64,000 nucleotides of DNA from Sphingomonas sp. LT1P40 (GTDB lineage: Bacteria > Pseudomonadota > Alphaproteobacteria > Sphingomonadales > Sphingomonadaceae). A program made the translations under genes and the position numbers. Location of the stretch: contig NZ_JAXOJT010000001.1 in assembly GCF_036663835.1 (NCBI RefSeq), positions 1,922,001-1,986,000 of the forward strand. Direction: 5' to 3'. The notes under the pieces were generated by a model. It ran no database searches. It saw only the letters and a list, made by a program, of their open reading frames with translations, and was not told where the DNA came from. How positions within the stretch are numbered: the first letter of the stretch is position 1; each line of letters opens with the position of its first letter. This document shows, one piece after another, positions 26,040-34,007 of this stretch.

Positions 26040-27845
26040 TTGGAATCGAAGCGATTTTCGGGGTTTGATCTCGAAACCGAAATCTCCACGCACTGGCTGC
26101 GCTGGACGTTGCTCGTTTGGGGCGTGATCGTCGGCTGGTTCCTGTGGGACCGCTGGGGCGGGATCAACGGCCTCGCGCTCAGCGACACCGACGACAATAT
26201 GCGACTGATGCAAGTGCGCGGGTTGCTCGCCGGACAGGGCTGGTACGATCTGCGGCAGTATCGGCTCAGCCCGCCGGAAGGGCTGGATATCCACTGGTCG
26301 CGGCTGGTCGACCTGCCGATCGCGGCGCTGATCCTGATCTTCAAGCCGTTCGTCGGCGTGCCGATGGCGGAGCGGCTGGCGTGCGGCATCGCCCCGCTGT
26401 TTCCGCTGGCGGTGACGATGGGTGCGATGGGCGCGACGGTGCGCCGACTGATTGCCCCGACCGCATGGCCGATCGCAATCATCATCCTGATGGGCTGCAC
26501 CGCAACGATGATCATGTTCATGCCGCTGCGGATCGATCATCATGGCTGGCAGCTGGCCTTTCTGAGCCTGGCCGTGATGGGCCTGACCGATCCACGTCGG
26601 GCACGCGGTGGTCTTATCGTTGGGCTGTCCAGCGCCGCATCGCTGACCATCGGCCTCGAACTCCTGCCCTATTGCGCGATGGCCGGGGCAATCGTCGCTT
26701 TGCGCTGGATCTGGGACGCGGACGAAGTGCGGCGGATGCAGGGCTATGCGCTGGGTCTCGCGGGCGGCAGCACGGCGGGGTTCGTGCTGTTCGCGTCCAA
26801 CGCCAATTACGCGATGCGCTGCGATGCGCAGACGCCGGTCTGGCTGTCGGTGACGATCACGGCGGGGGCATTGCTGTTCGCCCTGTCGCTGCTCAACCCG
26901 GCTAATCGCGCGGTCCGTGTGGGGTTGGCCGCCCTTGCCGGGGCCGCCATTGTCGGCGGCTTCGCCACACTGTTTCCGAACTGCCTGTCGCGGCCCGAGG
27001 GTGTGTCGCAAGAGCTGGCGGATACGTGGCTGAACAATGTCCGCGAAGCACGTCCGATCTATATGCATACATTCCGCATGGGCTTCCCGCTCGCGGTGCT
27101 GCCGATCATCGGCATCATCGGCGCGGGGGTTTCGGCGTGGCGGGCCAAGACCATCGACCAGCTGGTCGCCTGGGTTGCGATCGGCCTGTTCACCGCGTTC
27201 GCCGGCGCGATGCTGTTGTGGCAAGTCCGCGCCGGTCCTGCGGCGCAATTGCTCGCGGTTCCCGGCTCGACCGCGCTGGCGTGGATCGTGGTGCCGTGGT
27301 TCCTCAACCATAAATGGATGCCGGTCCGCATTCTCGGATCGGCGGCGGCGTTCCTGCTCGTCTCCGGCCTGTTTGCCGGGTTCGTGGTCAAGTACATCCA
27401 GGTCGACAAGCCCCAGCCCGCGCGCGCCACCGTCGCCCGCGCCAATGCCCGCTGTGCCAGCGCGGCCGGGATGGCGATGCTCAACCGCGCGCTGCCGCCA
27501 TCGACATTGTTCACCCATGTCGACCTCGGGCCTCGTCTGATCGTGATGACGCATCATAACGGCATTGCCGGGCCGTATCACCGCAACGAGCGGGCGATAT
27601 TGGACGTGCATCACGCGTTCACCGGCCCGGCGCAAGCGTTCCGGCCGATCGCCCGGCGTTATGGCGCGCAGTATCTGTTGGTATGCCCGAACATGGCGGA
27701 GTCGACGGTGTATCGGGCGCGCAATCGTGACGGCTTTTACGGACAGTTGGCGAAGGGCAAGGTTCCGAGCTGGCTGGAGCCGGTGACGCTGCCGGCAAAG
27801 GCGCCGTATCGGTTGTGGCGGATTCGGTACGATCAACCGGGGTGA
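26040..27845 (+). CDS. polytopic membrane protein, GT-C/STT3-like glycosyltransferase
   Basis: About 601 residues with some twelve membrane helices and a periplasmic C-terminal part of about 140 residues. After the first helix comes SDTDDNMRLMQVRGLLAG, an acidic motif in the first loop, then YRLSPPEGLDIHWSRLVDLP; this layout is that of GT-C fold enzymes using polyprenyl-phosphate sugars. A second loop has RIDHHGWQ, reminiscent of STT3-type donor-binding motifs. I take the TTG at 26040, preceded by AGGGGAAG; the frame is open further upstream but overlaps gtrA. It would be the transferase partner of GtrA and the GtrB-like enzyme, an inference from context. Confidence 0.75.
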   Translation: MESKRFSGFDLETEISTHWLRWTLLVWGVIVGWFLWDRWGGINGLALSDTDDNMRLMQVRGLLAGQGWYDLRQYRLSPPEGLDIHWSRLVDLPIAALILIFKPFVGVPMAERLACGIAPLFPLAVTMGAMGATVRRLIAPTAWPIAIIILMGCTATMIMFMPLRIDHHGWQLAFLSLAVMGLTDPRRARGGLIVGLSSAASLTIGLELLPYCAMAGAIVALRWIWDADEVRRMQGYALGLAGGSTAGFVLFASNANYAMRCDAQTPVWLSVTITAGALLFALSLLNPANRAVRVGLAALAGAAIVGGFATLFPNCLSRPEGVSQELADTWLNNVREARPIYMHTFRMGFPLAVLPIIGIIGAGVSAWRAKTIDQLVAWVAIGLFTAFAGAMLLWQVRAGPAAQLLAVPGSTALAWIVVPWFLNHKWMPVRILGSAAAFLLVSGLFAGFVVKYIQVDKPQPARATVARANARCASAAGMAMLNRALPPSTLFTHVDLGPRLIVMTHHNGIAGPYHRNERAILDVHHAFTGPAQAFRPIARRYGAQYLLVCPNMAESTVYRARNRDGFYGQLAKGKVPSWLEPVTLPAKAPYRLWRIRYDQPG

Positions 27846-28337
27846 CGTTGACAGACTTGACGGTTTGACGGGGTTTGAGGGCGGATACGACGGGGAAGCG
27901 ACGGGTTCGCATCTGTGAGGCGGCGAGAACGCGGCGGTGGCGCGCCATGCACGCGGCACCGGCGCGGCATTGACGCGGCAGATACGCGCCAGTGGCGCGA
28001 CGGGTTGGCGGCAGGGAAGCGGCGGCGACGCGACGCCCGCGCGCCAGCGGCGCGGCAGAGTTGTCAGGCTTGAGGGTTCGCCGCCGTTGCATCGACGAGT
28101 TTAAAGCAGGCGAAATCCAACATTGCCAGTGGGTTTGCGCGTCTCAGCATTTATCCTCCCCGGCACGGGGAGGTGGCAGCGCATAGCGCTGACGGAGGGG
28201 GCTATCCGCACCGGAAGCCCTTGCCTCGCTCCCCCTCCACCAGCTTCGCTGGTCCCCCTCCCCGTGCCGGGGAGGATAAGACAGTTCGACCGCCGACCCC
28301 GTAGCCGATGCTTGGCTTAAATGGCATAATGCCCGTT
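27846..28337. other. gene-free stretch between the GT-C gene and the small orphan gene
   Basis: The first 300 bases are very G+C-rich. They begin with degenerate TTGAC-like repeats (gacgttgacagacttgacgg) and continue with Arg/Ala-rich pseudo-frames on both strands that show no family pattern. The remainder holds the REP-like copy at 28151-28279. I see no RNA gene. A promoter for the downstream orphan gene would have to lie in 28280-28337, which is more A/T-rich. Confidence 0.6.
28151..28279. repeat. REP/BIME-like composite repeat, copy 1
   Basis: A perfect 23-bp inverted repeat at 28151-28173 (ttatcctccccggcacgggg...) and 28257-28279 bounds a 129-bp element. The left half continues into gtggcagcgcatagcgctga and cggagggggc; the right half holds the hairpin ccagcttcgctgg before the arm. 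The same modules recur at 33858-33981 and 49376-49497. It is extragenic. Confidence 0.8.
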
Positions 28338-28676
28338 ATGAAAAATATTCAGATCGTCGACGGTGCATCGAACGCCACGCTCAGCATCTTCCAATCGACT
28401 GAGCAAGAGTTTGAAGTGATCTTCCCTGGTGGCCGGGACATGGAACTGATTGAAGACCTGATCGCGCGTGTCGGTGATGACGAAGCGGGTCGTGTGCTTA
28501 CGCCGCTATGGAGCCGACCGATCCTAAAGCGAGATGCTGCAGGCATCCATGGAACGCTCTTTTATGACAATGAGGACCGCATAATCCCCGCGACAAAACG
28601 AGAGATCGATTGGGATGACAGTTCCATCAACCCGGCTCAACGAGAGCTATTCGCCCGCCATCGGGGTGACAGCTAA
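28338..28676 (+). CDS. small orphan protein of unknown function
   Basis: I do not recognise this 112-residue protein. It begins MKNIQIVDGASNATLSIFQS and includes EQEFEVIFPGG, MELIEDLIARVGDDEAG and TKREIDWDDSSINPAQREL. It is acidic and soluble, with no signal peptide, membrane segment or cysteine. The DNA is distinctly more A/T-rich than its neighbours and ends in an ordinary TAA. Starts at 28329 or 28308 are also possible. The size, acidity and composition resemble immunity-type small proteins, but nothing adjacent looks like a toxin, so that is only a thought. It sits next to a REP-like repeat. Confidence 0.6.
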   Translation: MKNIQIVDGASNATLSIFQSTEQEFEVIFPGGRDMELIEDLIARVGDDEAGRVLTPLWSRPILKRDAAGIHGTLFYDNEDRIIPATKREIDWDDSSINPAQRELFARHRGDS

Positions 28677-28693
28677 CCGTCAATAGCCCTCCC

Positions 28694-29317
28694 CTAAACC
28701 CCAAAACTCTTCTTCACCCCGTCGATCACGAACTGGATCGCCAGCGCCGCGAGCAGCACGCCGAGCAACCGCGTGATGACCGACTCGATCTTCGCACCCA
28801 GCAGCCGCATCAGCGGCCCGGCTGCCAGCAGCGCGGCAAGCGTCAGGATCAGGACCAGCGCCAGCGCGCCGAATACCACCGCCGTTTCTGCCGGTCCCTC
28901 GGCGCGGGAGACGAGCAGCATGATCGTGGCGATCGAGCCCGGTCCGGCGATCATCGGCATCGCCATCGGGAAGACCGAGACGTCCTCCACTTCGGGCGTC
29001 TGGCGCACCTTTTCGGCGCGGTCCTCGCGGCGTTCCTGGCGCTTTTCGAACACCATCTCCAGCGCGATGATGAACAGCATGATCCCGCCCGCGATGCGGA
29101 ACGCGTCGAGGCTGATGCCGAGCGTGCGCAACAGCGCCTCGCCCACCAGTGCGAACACCAGCAGGATGGCGCTGGCGATCATCGCCGCGCGGATCGCCAT
29201 CGCGCGCTGCTGTGCCTGCGTCGCACCCTTGGTCAGTCCGGCATAAATCGGCGCGCAGCCGGGCGGATCGATCACGACGAACAGGGTGGCGAAAGCGGAA
29301 ATGAAGATTTCGATCAT
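28694..29317 (-). CDS. MarC family integral membrane protein
   Basis: A 207-residue inner-membrane protein with six helices in the MarC/UPF0056 pattern: FISAFATLFVVIDPPGCAPIYAGLTKG at the start, then FRIAGGIMLFIIALEMVF, VFPMAMPMIAGPGSIATIML and ITRLLGVLLAALAIQFVIDGV. MarC was once linked to multiple antibiotic resistance but the role is unsettled; relatives may export small molecules. The ATG at 29317 overlaps the galE stop as ATGA, so it is co-translated with galE. Confidence 0.92.
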   Translation of the reverse strand: MIEIFISAFATLFVVIDPPGCAPIYAGLTKGATQAQQRAMAIRAAMIASAILLVFALVGEALLRTLGISLDAFRIAGGIMLFIIALEMVFEKRQERREDRAEKVRQTPEVEDVSVFPMAMPMIAGPGSIATIMLLVSRAEGPAETAVVFGALALVLILTLAALLAAGPLMRLLGAKIESVITRLLGVLLAALAIQFVIDGVKKSFGV

Positions 29318-30309
29318 GCGCGTTCCCCCAGCTTGCGCTCCCACGCGACGGCGTCGATCACGATGCGGTCGAGATCGTCATGCTGGGGTCGCCACGGCAA
29401 CGCCGCCAGGATCGCGCGATTGTCCGACACCAGTTCGTCCGGATCGCCCGCGCGACGGCCTTCGAAGCGGCGCTCGATCTTGACGTTTGTGACCCGGTCG
29501 ACCGCGTCCAGCACCTCAAGCACCGAATAGCCGCGGCCGTATCCGGCGTTGAGCGTGTGGCTCTTCGTTGGCTCCGCGATCAGCAGGTCCAGCGCATCGA
29601 CATGCGCGGCGGCGAGGTCGCTGACATGGATGTAGTCGCGCACCCCGGTGCCGTCGCGCGTTGCGAAATCGGTGCCGAATATGCCGACATGGGGGCGCTT
29701 GCCGGTTGCCGCTTCGACCGCAACCTTGATGAGGTGGGTGGCACCCGCTGTGCTCTGGCCGCTGCGCCCCTGCGGGTCCGCGCCCGCGACGTTGAAGTAG
29801 CGCAGCGCGGCATAGTTGATCGGGTGCGCCGCCGCGACATCGGCCAGCATGAACTCGGTCATCAGCTTCGACATGCCATAGGGGTTGATCGGAATGCGCG
29901 GGGCATCCTCACGCACTGGCACGACCTCCGGGATGCCATAGGTGGCGGCGGTGGAGGAGAAGATGAAGTGCTTCACGCCGGTCGCCACCGCGCTCTCGAT
30001 CAGGCTGCGGCTGGCGGCGGTGTTGTTGCGGTAATATTTGAGCGGGTCGGTGACCGATTCCGGCACCACCACCGATCCGGCGAAGTGCATGATCGCGGTC
30101 ACATTATGATCGCGGATCGCGGTGCGGACGACCGCATCATCCTCGACGCTGCCGACCACCAGCTTGGCGCGCGGATCGACCGCCCAGTCGAAGCCGGTAA
30201 CAAGGTTGTCGATCACGACAACCGACCAGCCCGCATCGAGCAGCGCCAGCACCGCATGGCTGCCGATATAGCCCGCCCCGCCCGTCACCATCACCGTACC
30301 GTCGCGCAT
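29314..30309 (-). CDS. galE: UDP-glucose 4-epimerase
   Basis: GalE interconverts UDP-glucose and UDP-galactose using bound NAD+. This 331-residue extended SDR has VTGGAGYIGSHAV at the N-terminus, the acidic NAD-ribose residue in VVVIDNLVTG, the catalytic Ser in FSSTAATYG and YGMSK carrying Tyr-x3-Lys. RYFNVAGADPQGRSGQ and GTGVRDYIHVSDLAAAHV are substrate-side blocks. The ATG at 30309 gives MRDGTVMVTGG; a longer frame exists to 30342. The product would feed surface polysaccharide synthesis, which fits the sugar genes a few kb upstream. It is coupled to marC. Confidence 0.94.
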   Translation of the reverse strand: MRDGTVMVTGGAGYIGSHAVLALLDAGWSVVVIDNLVTGFDWAVDPRAKLVVGSVEDDAVVRTAIRDHNVTAIMHFAGSVVVPESVTDPLKYYRNNTAASRSLIESAVATGVKHFIFSSTAATYGIPEVVPVREDAPRIPINPYGMSKLMTEFMLADVAAAHPINYAALRYFNVAGADPQGRSGQSTAGATHLIKVAVEAATGKRPHVGIFGTDFATRDGTGVRDYIHVSDLAAAHVDALDLLIAEPTKSHTLNAGYGRGYSVLEVLDAVDRVTNVKIERRFEGRRAGDPDELVSDNRAILAALPWRPQHDDLDRIVIDAVAWERKLGERA

Positions 30310-30377
30310 TCTGATCCGTCCCGTTGTTCGCAAGCGGCCCAAACCCTATCTTAATGCGGTAAGCAAGGAGTTCCAAA

Positions 30378-30923
30378 ATGACGAGCGAAACCGCAATCTT
30401 CGCGGGCGGATGCTTCTGGTGCGTGGAAGCGGTGTTTAAGGATCTGATCGGGGTCGAGACGGTCGAGAGCGGCTATATCGGCGGGCATGTCGACAACCCG
30501 ACCTACAAGCAGATTTGCGGCGGCGATACCGGGCATGCCGAGGCGATCCGGGTGACGTATGATCCGGCAAAGATCGGCTATGGCGACCTGCTCGACATCC
30601 ATTTCGCAACGCACGATCCGACGCAGCTAAACCGGCAGGGCAATGACGTCGGCACGCAATATCGTTCTGCGATCTTCCCGATCACGCCGGCGCAGGAGGC
30701 CGAGGCGAAAGCCGCGATCGAGCGCAATGCCGCCAGCTGGCCCGCGCCGATCGTCACGGCGATCGAGGCCAACGACACCTGGTGGCCGGCCGAGGATTAT
30801 CATCAGGATTATTGGGACGGCGAAGGCCAGCGAAATCCCTATTGCCTTGCCGTGATCCCGCCCAAGCTCAACAAGCTGCGCAAGAGCTTTGCCGCGCGGC
30901 TGAAGGATGCGGCGACCGCCTGA
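30378..30923 (+). CDS. msrA: peptide-methionine (S)-S-oxide reductase
   Basis: MsrA repairs oxidised methionine. The 181-residue protein has the catalytic motif GGCFWCVEAVF with Cys12 as nucleophile, then GYIGGHVDNPTYKQIC, GHAEAIRVTYDP, FATHDPTQLNRQGNDVGTQYRSAIF and the C-terminal HQDYW. Cys15 and other cysteines could act in resolving. The ATG follows AAGGAG closely. The next gene, a LytS-type kinase, begins 24 bp later on the same strand, so msrA may be the first gene of a three-gene transcript. Confidence 0.96.
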   Translation: MTSETAIFAGGCFWCVEAVFKDLIGVETVESGYIGGHVDNPTYKQICGGDTGHAEAIRVTYDPAKIGYGDLLDIHFATHDPTQLNRQGNDVGTQYRSAIFPITPAQEAEAKAAIERNAASWPAPIVTAIEANDTWWPAEDYHQDYWDGEGQRNPYCLAVIPPKLNKLRKSFAARLKDAATA

Positions 30924-30947
30924 CATCATTTCGCAAAGGGGACGCAG

Positions 30948-31991
30948 ATGACGGCACGACAGCGATCGACGCTGATCCTGATCGTCGCCTTCTGGGCGTT
31001 CACCTTTGCGATGCTGTCGATCCGCGCGGCGTTCGTCGAGTCGTTGCCCTTTTCCGTCATCGGCCCGCGCCGCGCGATCACGGCAGCGTTCGGCGTGGCG
31101 CTGTGCCTGGCGATGGTGTGGCTGCTGGCGCGGTTGCGGACGGGGGCGTTTTTCCGCTGGATCGCGTGGGGCGTGGGCGGGGCGCTGGTGATGGCGGTGG
31201 CGCTGACCAGCTTTGGATTCACGATGAACCGCGTGGTAGCACCGCTTCCCGGCCTGTCGGCGGTGACGCCTGGCGATTATGCGCAATGGGTGCTGATCTG
31301 GCTGGGCTATTGCCTTGCGTGGACCGGCACGCACCTGGCGCTCACCTATCACTGGGATGTGCAGGACGAACAGGCGCGCAGCGCGCGGATGACGGCGCTG
31401 GCGAGCGAGGCGCGGTTTGCGGCGCTGCGGTACCAGATCAACCCGCATTTCCTGTTCAACACGCTCAATTCGATCTCGGCGCTGGTGCTGGAGCGCCGCA
31501 ATGACGAGGCGGAGCGGATGCTGCTCAACCTCTCCGCCTTTGTCCGCACGCTGTTCGCGCACGACCCCGGCAGCATGATCCCGTTGCGCGAGGAATTCGC
31601 CTTTCAGCGCCTGTACCTTCAGATCGAACAGGCGCGATTCGAGGCGCGGCTCACGGTCGTTTTCGACTTTGCGGAGGGGATCGGCGATATGCCGGTACCG
31701 ACGCTGATCCTGCAACCGTTGGTCGAGAATGCGATCCGCCACGGGGTCGGTGCGGCCGAGCAACCCACGACAATCCGCATCTGCGCTGCCCGCAGCGGCG
31801 AGTGGGTCGAGCTGATGGTGGAGGACGATGCGATCCCGGTCGAACCGTCGGCGCCCGGGACCGGCCTTGGCCTGACCAACACCCGCGAGCGGCTGGCTGC
31901 GCATTACGGCAGCGCCGCCATCCTCGACGCCGCGCCGCGCACCCCATCGGGCTATTGCGCGCTGATCCGCATTCCGGCGGCGGCGGCGTGA
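30948..31991 (+). CDS. LytS/AlgZ-type sensor histidine kinase
   Basis: A 347-residue kinase with four N-terminal membrane helices (about residues 8-140) and no obvious periplasmic sensor. The His_kinase domain follows, with RYQINPHFLFNTLNSISALV carrying the phosphorylated His. The C-terminal ATPase part shows PTLILQPLVENAIRHGV and GTGLGLTNTRERLAAHYG. The ATG at 30948 is preceded by AAGGGGACGCAG. Its TGA overlaps a GTG of the response regulator gene (GTGA), so the two are made together. The stimulus is unknown. Confidence 0.93.
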   Translation: MTARQRSTLILIVAFWAFTFAMLSIRAAFVESLPFSVIGPRRAITAAFGVALCLAMVWLLARLRTGAFFRWIAWGVGGALVMAVALTSFGFTMNRVVAPLPGLSAVTPGDYAQWVLIWLGYCLAWTGTHLALTYHWDVQDEQARSARMTALASEARFAALRYQINPHFLFNTLNSISALVLERRNDEAERMLLNLSAFVRTLFAHDPGSMIPLREEFAFQRLYLQIEQARFEARLTVVFDFAEGIGDMPVPTLILQPLVENAIRHGVGAAEQPTTIRICAARSGEWVELMVEDDAIPVEPSAPGTGLGLTNTRERLAAHYGSAAILDAAPRTPSGYCALIRIPAAAA

Positions 31992-31993
31992 CA

Positions 31994-32731
31994 ATGCTGC
32001 GCGCGATCCTGATCGATGACGAGGCGCTGGCAATCCGTCGGCTCGCGCTCGCGCTGAAACCCTTTACCGACGTCGAGGTCGTGGCGACCGGTGCCAGCGC
32101 GCGCCACGCCCGCCTGTTGATCGCCGAACACCGTCCGGATCTGGTGTTTCTGGACATTGCGATGCCGGGCACCAGCGGCCTCGACATCGCCGGCGAGATT
32201 GCGGGGTCGGGACCCGCCGTGATCTTCGTCACCGCGTTCGACAGTCATGGCGCGGCGGCGTTCGGGGTGGATGCAGTCGACTATCTGCTCAAGCCGGTCG
32301 CCCCGGAGCGACTTGCCGCCGCGATCGCCCGCGCGCGCACATGGATTGGCGGGCGCGCGAAGCTGACCGCCGATGCCACGCCCCCGGACGACAGTATCTG
32401 GGCCTATCGCCACCGCGAATATGTCCGCATCCGCATCGCCGACATCAGCTGGGCCGAGGCGGATGGCGACTATGTAAGGCTGCACACCGCGGACGGCACC
32501 GGGCTGGTGCGCGCGACGCTGTCGGCGATCGAGGCGCGGCTCATTCCCGCAGGCTTTATCCGCGTCCATCGTTCCGCTTTGTGCCGCCGCGAGGCGATTG
32601 CCGGACTGTTGCGTCGGCCCAGCGGCGCGCTCGCCATTCGCCTGAACACTGGGGCGGAGATTCCGGCCGGACGCAGCTATGTCGGCGGGCTGCGGGGGAT
32701 GATCGACCGGCTTCAGGATCCGGCTCCATAA
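31994..32731 (+). CDS. LytTR family response regulator
   Basis: A 245-residue regulator with an N-terminal receiver (ILIDDEALAIRRL, phosphoacceptor Asp in LVFLDIAMPGTSGLD, then IFVTAFDSHG and DYLLKPV with the conserved Lys). The C-terminal LytTR DNA-binding domain follows (IRIADISWAEADGDYVRLHT, FIRVHRSALCRREAI). LytTR proteins bind pairs of short direct repeats. ATG 31994 and GTG 31988 are both in frame; the latter overlaps the kinase stop. It is the cognate partner of the upstream LytS-type kinase. Confidence 0.93.
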   Translation: MLRAILIDDEALAIRRLALALKPFTDVEVVATGASARHARLLIAEHRPDLVFLDIAMPGTSGLDIAGEIAGSGPAVIFVTAFDSHGAAAFGVDAVDYLLKPVAPERLAAAIARARTWIGGRAKLTADATPPDDSIWAYRHREYVRIRIADISWAEADGDYVRLHTADGTGLVRATLSAIEARLIPAGFIRVHRSALCRREAIAGLLRRPSGALAIRLNTGAEIPAGRSYVGGLRGMIDRLQDPAP

Positions 32732-32938
32732 GCGCTGTGACGCTCGCCGCATCGGCGCGACGCCTGCCGCTTTCCGGATGGCACGACACCTGCCGCCGCC
32801 TACCCCGGTTGCGGGTCGAGCGTGGTACCTATCCCCCCGCCGTGCCGGCCCACATTCATTCGGCGACCGCGCGGAAAATCGTGGCGGCGCAAACGAACCC
32901 CGATAGGGGGAGGTCGGCGCCTCAGCACCTCGGGCGCT

Positions 32939-32988
32939 GGCCGGAAAGGGATCCCGCGCGTCGCATATTGCGGGATCCCGATCCGGCC
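32939..32988. terminator. long hairpin between the response-regulator gene and aqpZ
   Basis: Inner arms GGGATCCCGC (32948-32957) and GCGGGATCCC (32970-32979) and outer arms GGCCGGA (32939-32945) and TCCGGCC (32982-32988) form a 17-bp interrupted stem with a 12-base loop. It lies between two convergent genes, so termination is likely, though there is no U tract. The rest of the 273-bp gap holds nothing I can identify. Confidence 0.5.
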
Positions 32989-33004
32989 AACCTGCCCGCC
33001 TGAA

Positions 33005-33754
33005 TCAGTCCTCGCCACCCGGCAGCGGCGCACCCTCCACCGGCGGCCGCTTCGCTGCCTCGGCACCCAGAGTCTTGTAGATCAGCCCGCCGATCATCCC
33101 GCCGACGATCGGCGCGACCCAGAACAGCCACAATTGCTGAACTGCCCAGCCGCCGACGATCAGCGCCGGGCCGGTGCTGCGTGCCGGGTTGACCGATGTA
33201 TTGGTGACCGGGATCGAGATCAGGTGGATCAGCGTCAGCGTGAGGCCAATCGCGATCGGCGCGAACCCGGCGGGTGCGCGGCTGTCGGTCGATCCCATGA
33301 TGATGAGCAGGAACATCGCGGTCAGCACGACCTCGATTGTCAGCGCCGCGGTCATGTTGAACTGCCCCGGCGAATGCTCGCCAAAGCCGTTTGCGGCGAG
33401 GCCACCCGCGAGGTCGTATCCGCCCGGTGCACCGCTGGCGATGCAGTATAGCAGCCACGCCGCGACCAGCCCGCCGACGAGCTGTGCGGCGACGTAGAGC
33501 GGGATGTCCTTCGCGGCGAAGCGTCCGCCCGCCCACAGGCCGACCGTCACCGCCGGATTGAGGTGGCAGCCGGAGATATGTCCGATCGAATAGGCCATGG
33601 TCAGTACGGTGAGGCCGAACGCCAGACTGACGCCGAGCAGCCCGATCCCCACTTCCGGAAACGCCGCCGCCAGCACCGCGCTGCCGCAGCCGCCGAATAC
33701 CAGCCAGAATGTGCCGATCAGCTCGGCCAGCCCGCGTTGCAAATTGGTCATCAT
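33005..33754 (-). CDS. aqpZ: aquaporin Z
   Basis: A 249-residue MIP-family channel with six membrane helices and both half-helix motifs: HLNPAVTVG and [10 protein letters not shown], the second with the selectivity-filter Arg. The N-terminal [22 protein letters not shown] and the helix order match AqpZ, a water channel, more than GlpF. The C-terminal tail of 25 residues is hydrophilic. Two ATGs at the start (MMTN) leave the first residue open. It stands alone on the minus strand downstream of a REP-like repeat. Confidence 0.94.
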   Translation of the reverse strand: MMTNLQRGLAELIGTFWLVFGGCGSAVLAAAFPEVGIGLLGVSLAFGLTVLTMAYSIGHISGCHLNPAVTVGLWAGGRFAAKDIPLYVAAQLVGGLVAAWLLYCIASGAPGGYDLAGGLAANGFGEHSPGQFNMTAALTIEVVLTAMFLLIIMGSTDSRAPAGFAPIAIGLTLTLIHLISIPVTNTSVNPARSTGPALIVGGWAVQQLWLFWVAPIVGGMIGGLIYKTLGAEAAKRPPVEGAPLPGGED

Positions 33755-33857
33755 GCCCCTCCTGCTATCGTGATCGAACAGGCCAGTTAAGCGGCAGGGG
33801 CAGCCTAGAACTCGTTCCGCCGGTGTAAAGACCTAGAAGGGCCGACATCCGGTTTCC

Positions 33858-33981
33858 ATCCTCACCCCCCAGGGGGAGGTGGCGCGAAGCGACGGAGGGG
33901 GAGGAAGCAAGCCGCTGGCGGTCTGGCATCCGCCCCCTCCGTCAGCCTCGAGGCTGACACCTCCCCCTGGCGGGGGAGGAT
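33858..33981. repeat. REP/BIME-like composite repeat, copy 2
   Basis: Ends atcctc...gaggat enclose 124 bp. The left half reads into ggcgcgaagcgacggagggg; the right half contains ccctccgtcagcctcgaggc, within which gtcagcctcgaggctgac (33941-33958) is a perfect 18-bp palindrome, then cctccccctggcgggggagg. The left module recurs inverted in copy 3. It lies in the 253-bp gap upstream of aqpZ and downstream of the Sua5 gene. Confidence 0.8.
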
Positions 33982-34007
33982 ATGTTCCGACCGAATGGCG
34001 ATCCGTC

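Noticed and set aside
25974..27959. 661-residue open frame on the minus strand opposite the GT-C-like gene
   Set aside because: Arg/His/Gln/Pro-rich shadow of a clear membrane protein; no domain pattern.
27992..28186. 64-residue Arg/Ala-rich frame before the orphan gene
   Set aside because: Low-complexity G+C-driven frame without ribosome site, and it runs into the REP-like repeat.
32822..33451. 209-residue plus-strand frame overlapping the end of aqpZ
   Set aside because: Most of it is antisense to aqpZ and the rest is Pro/Arg-rich with an in-frame hairpin; not a gene.
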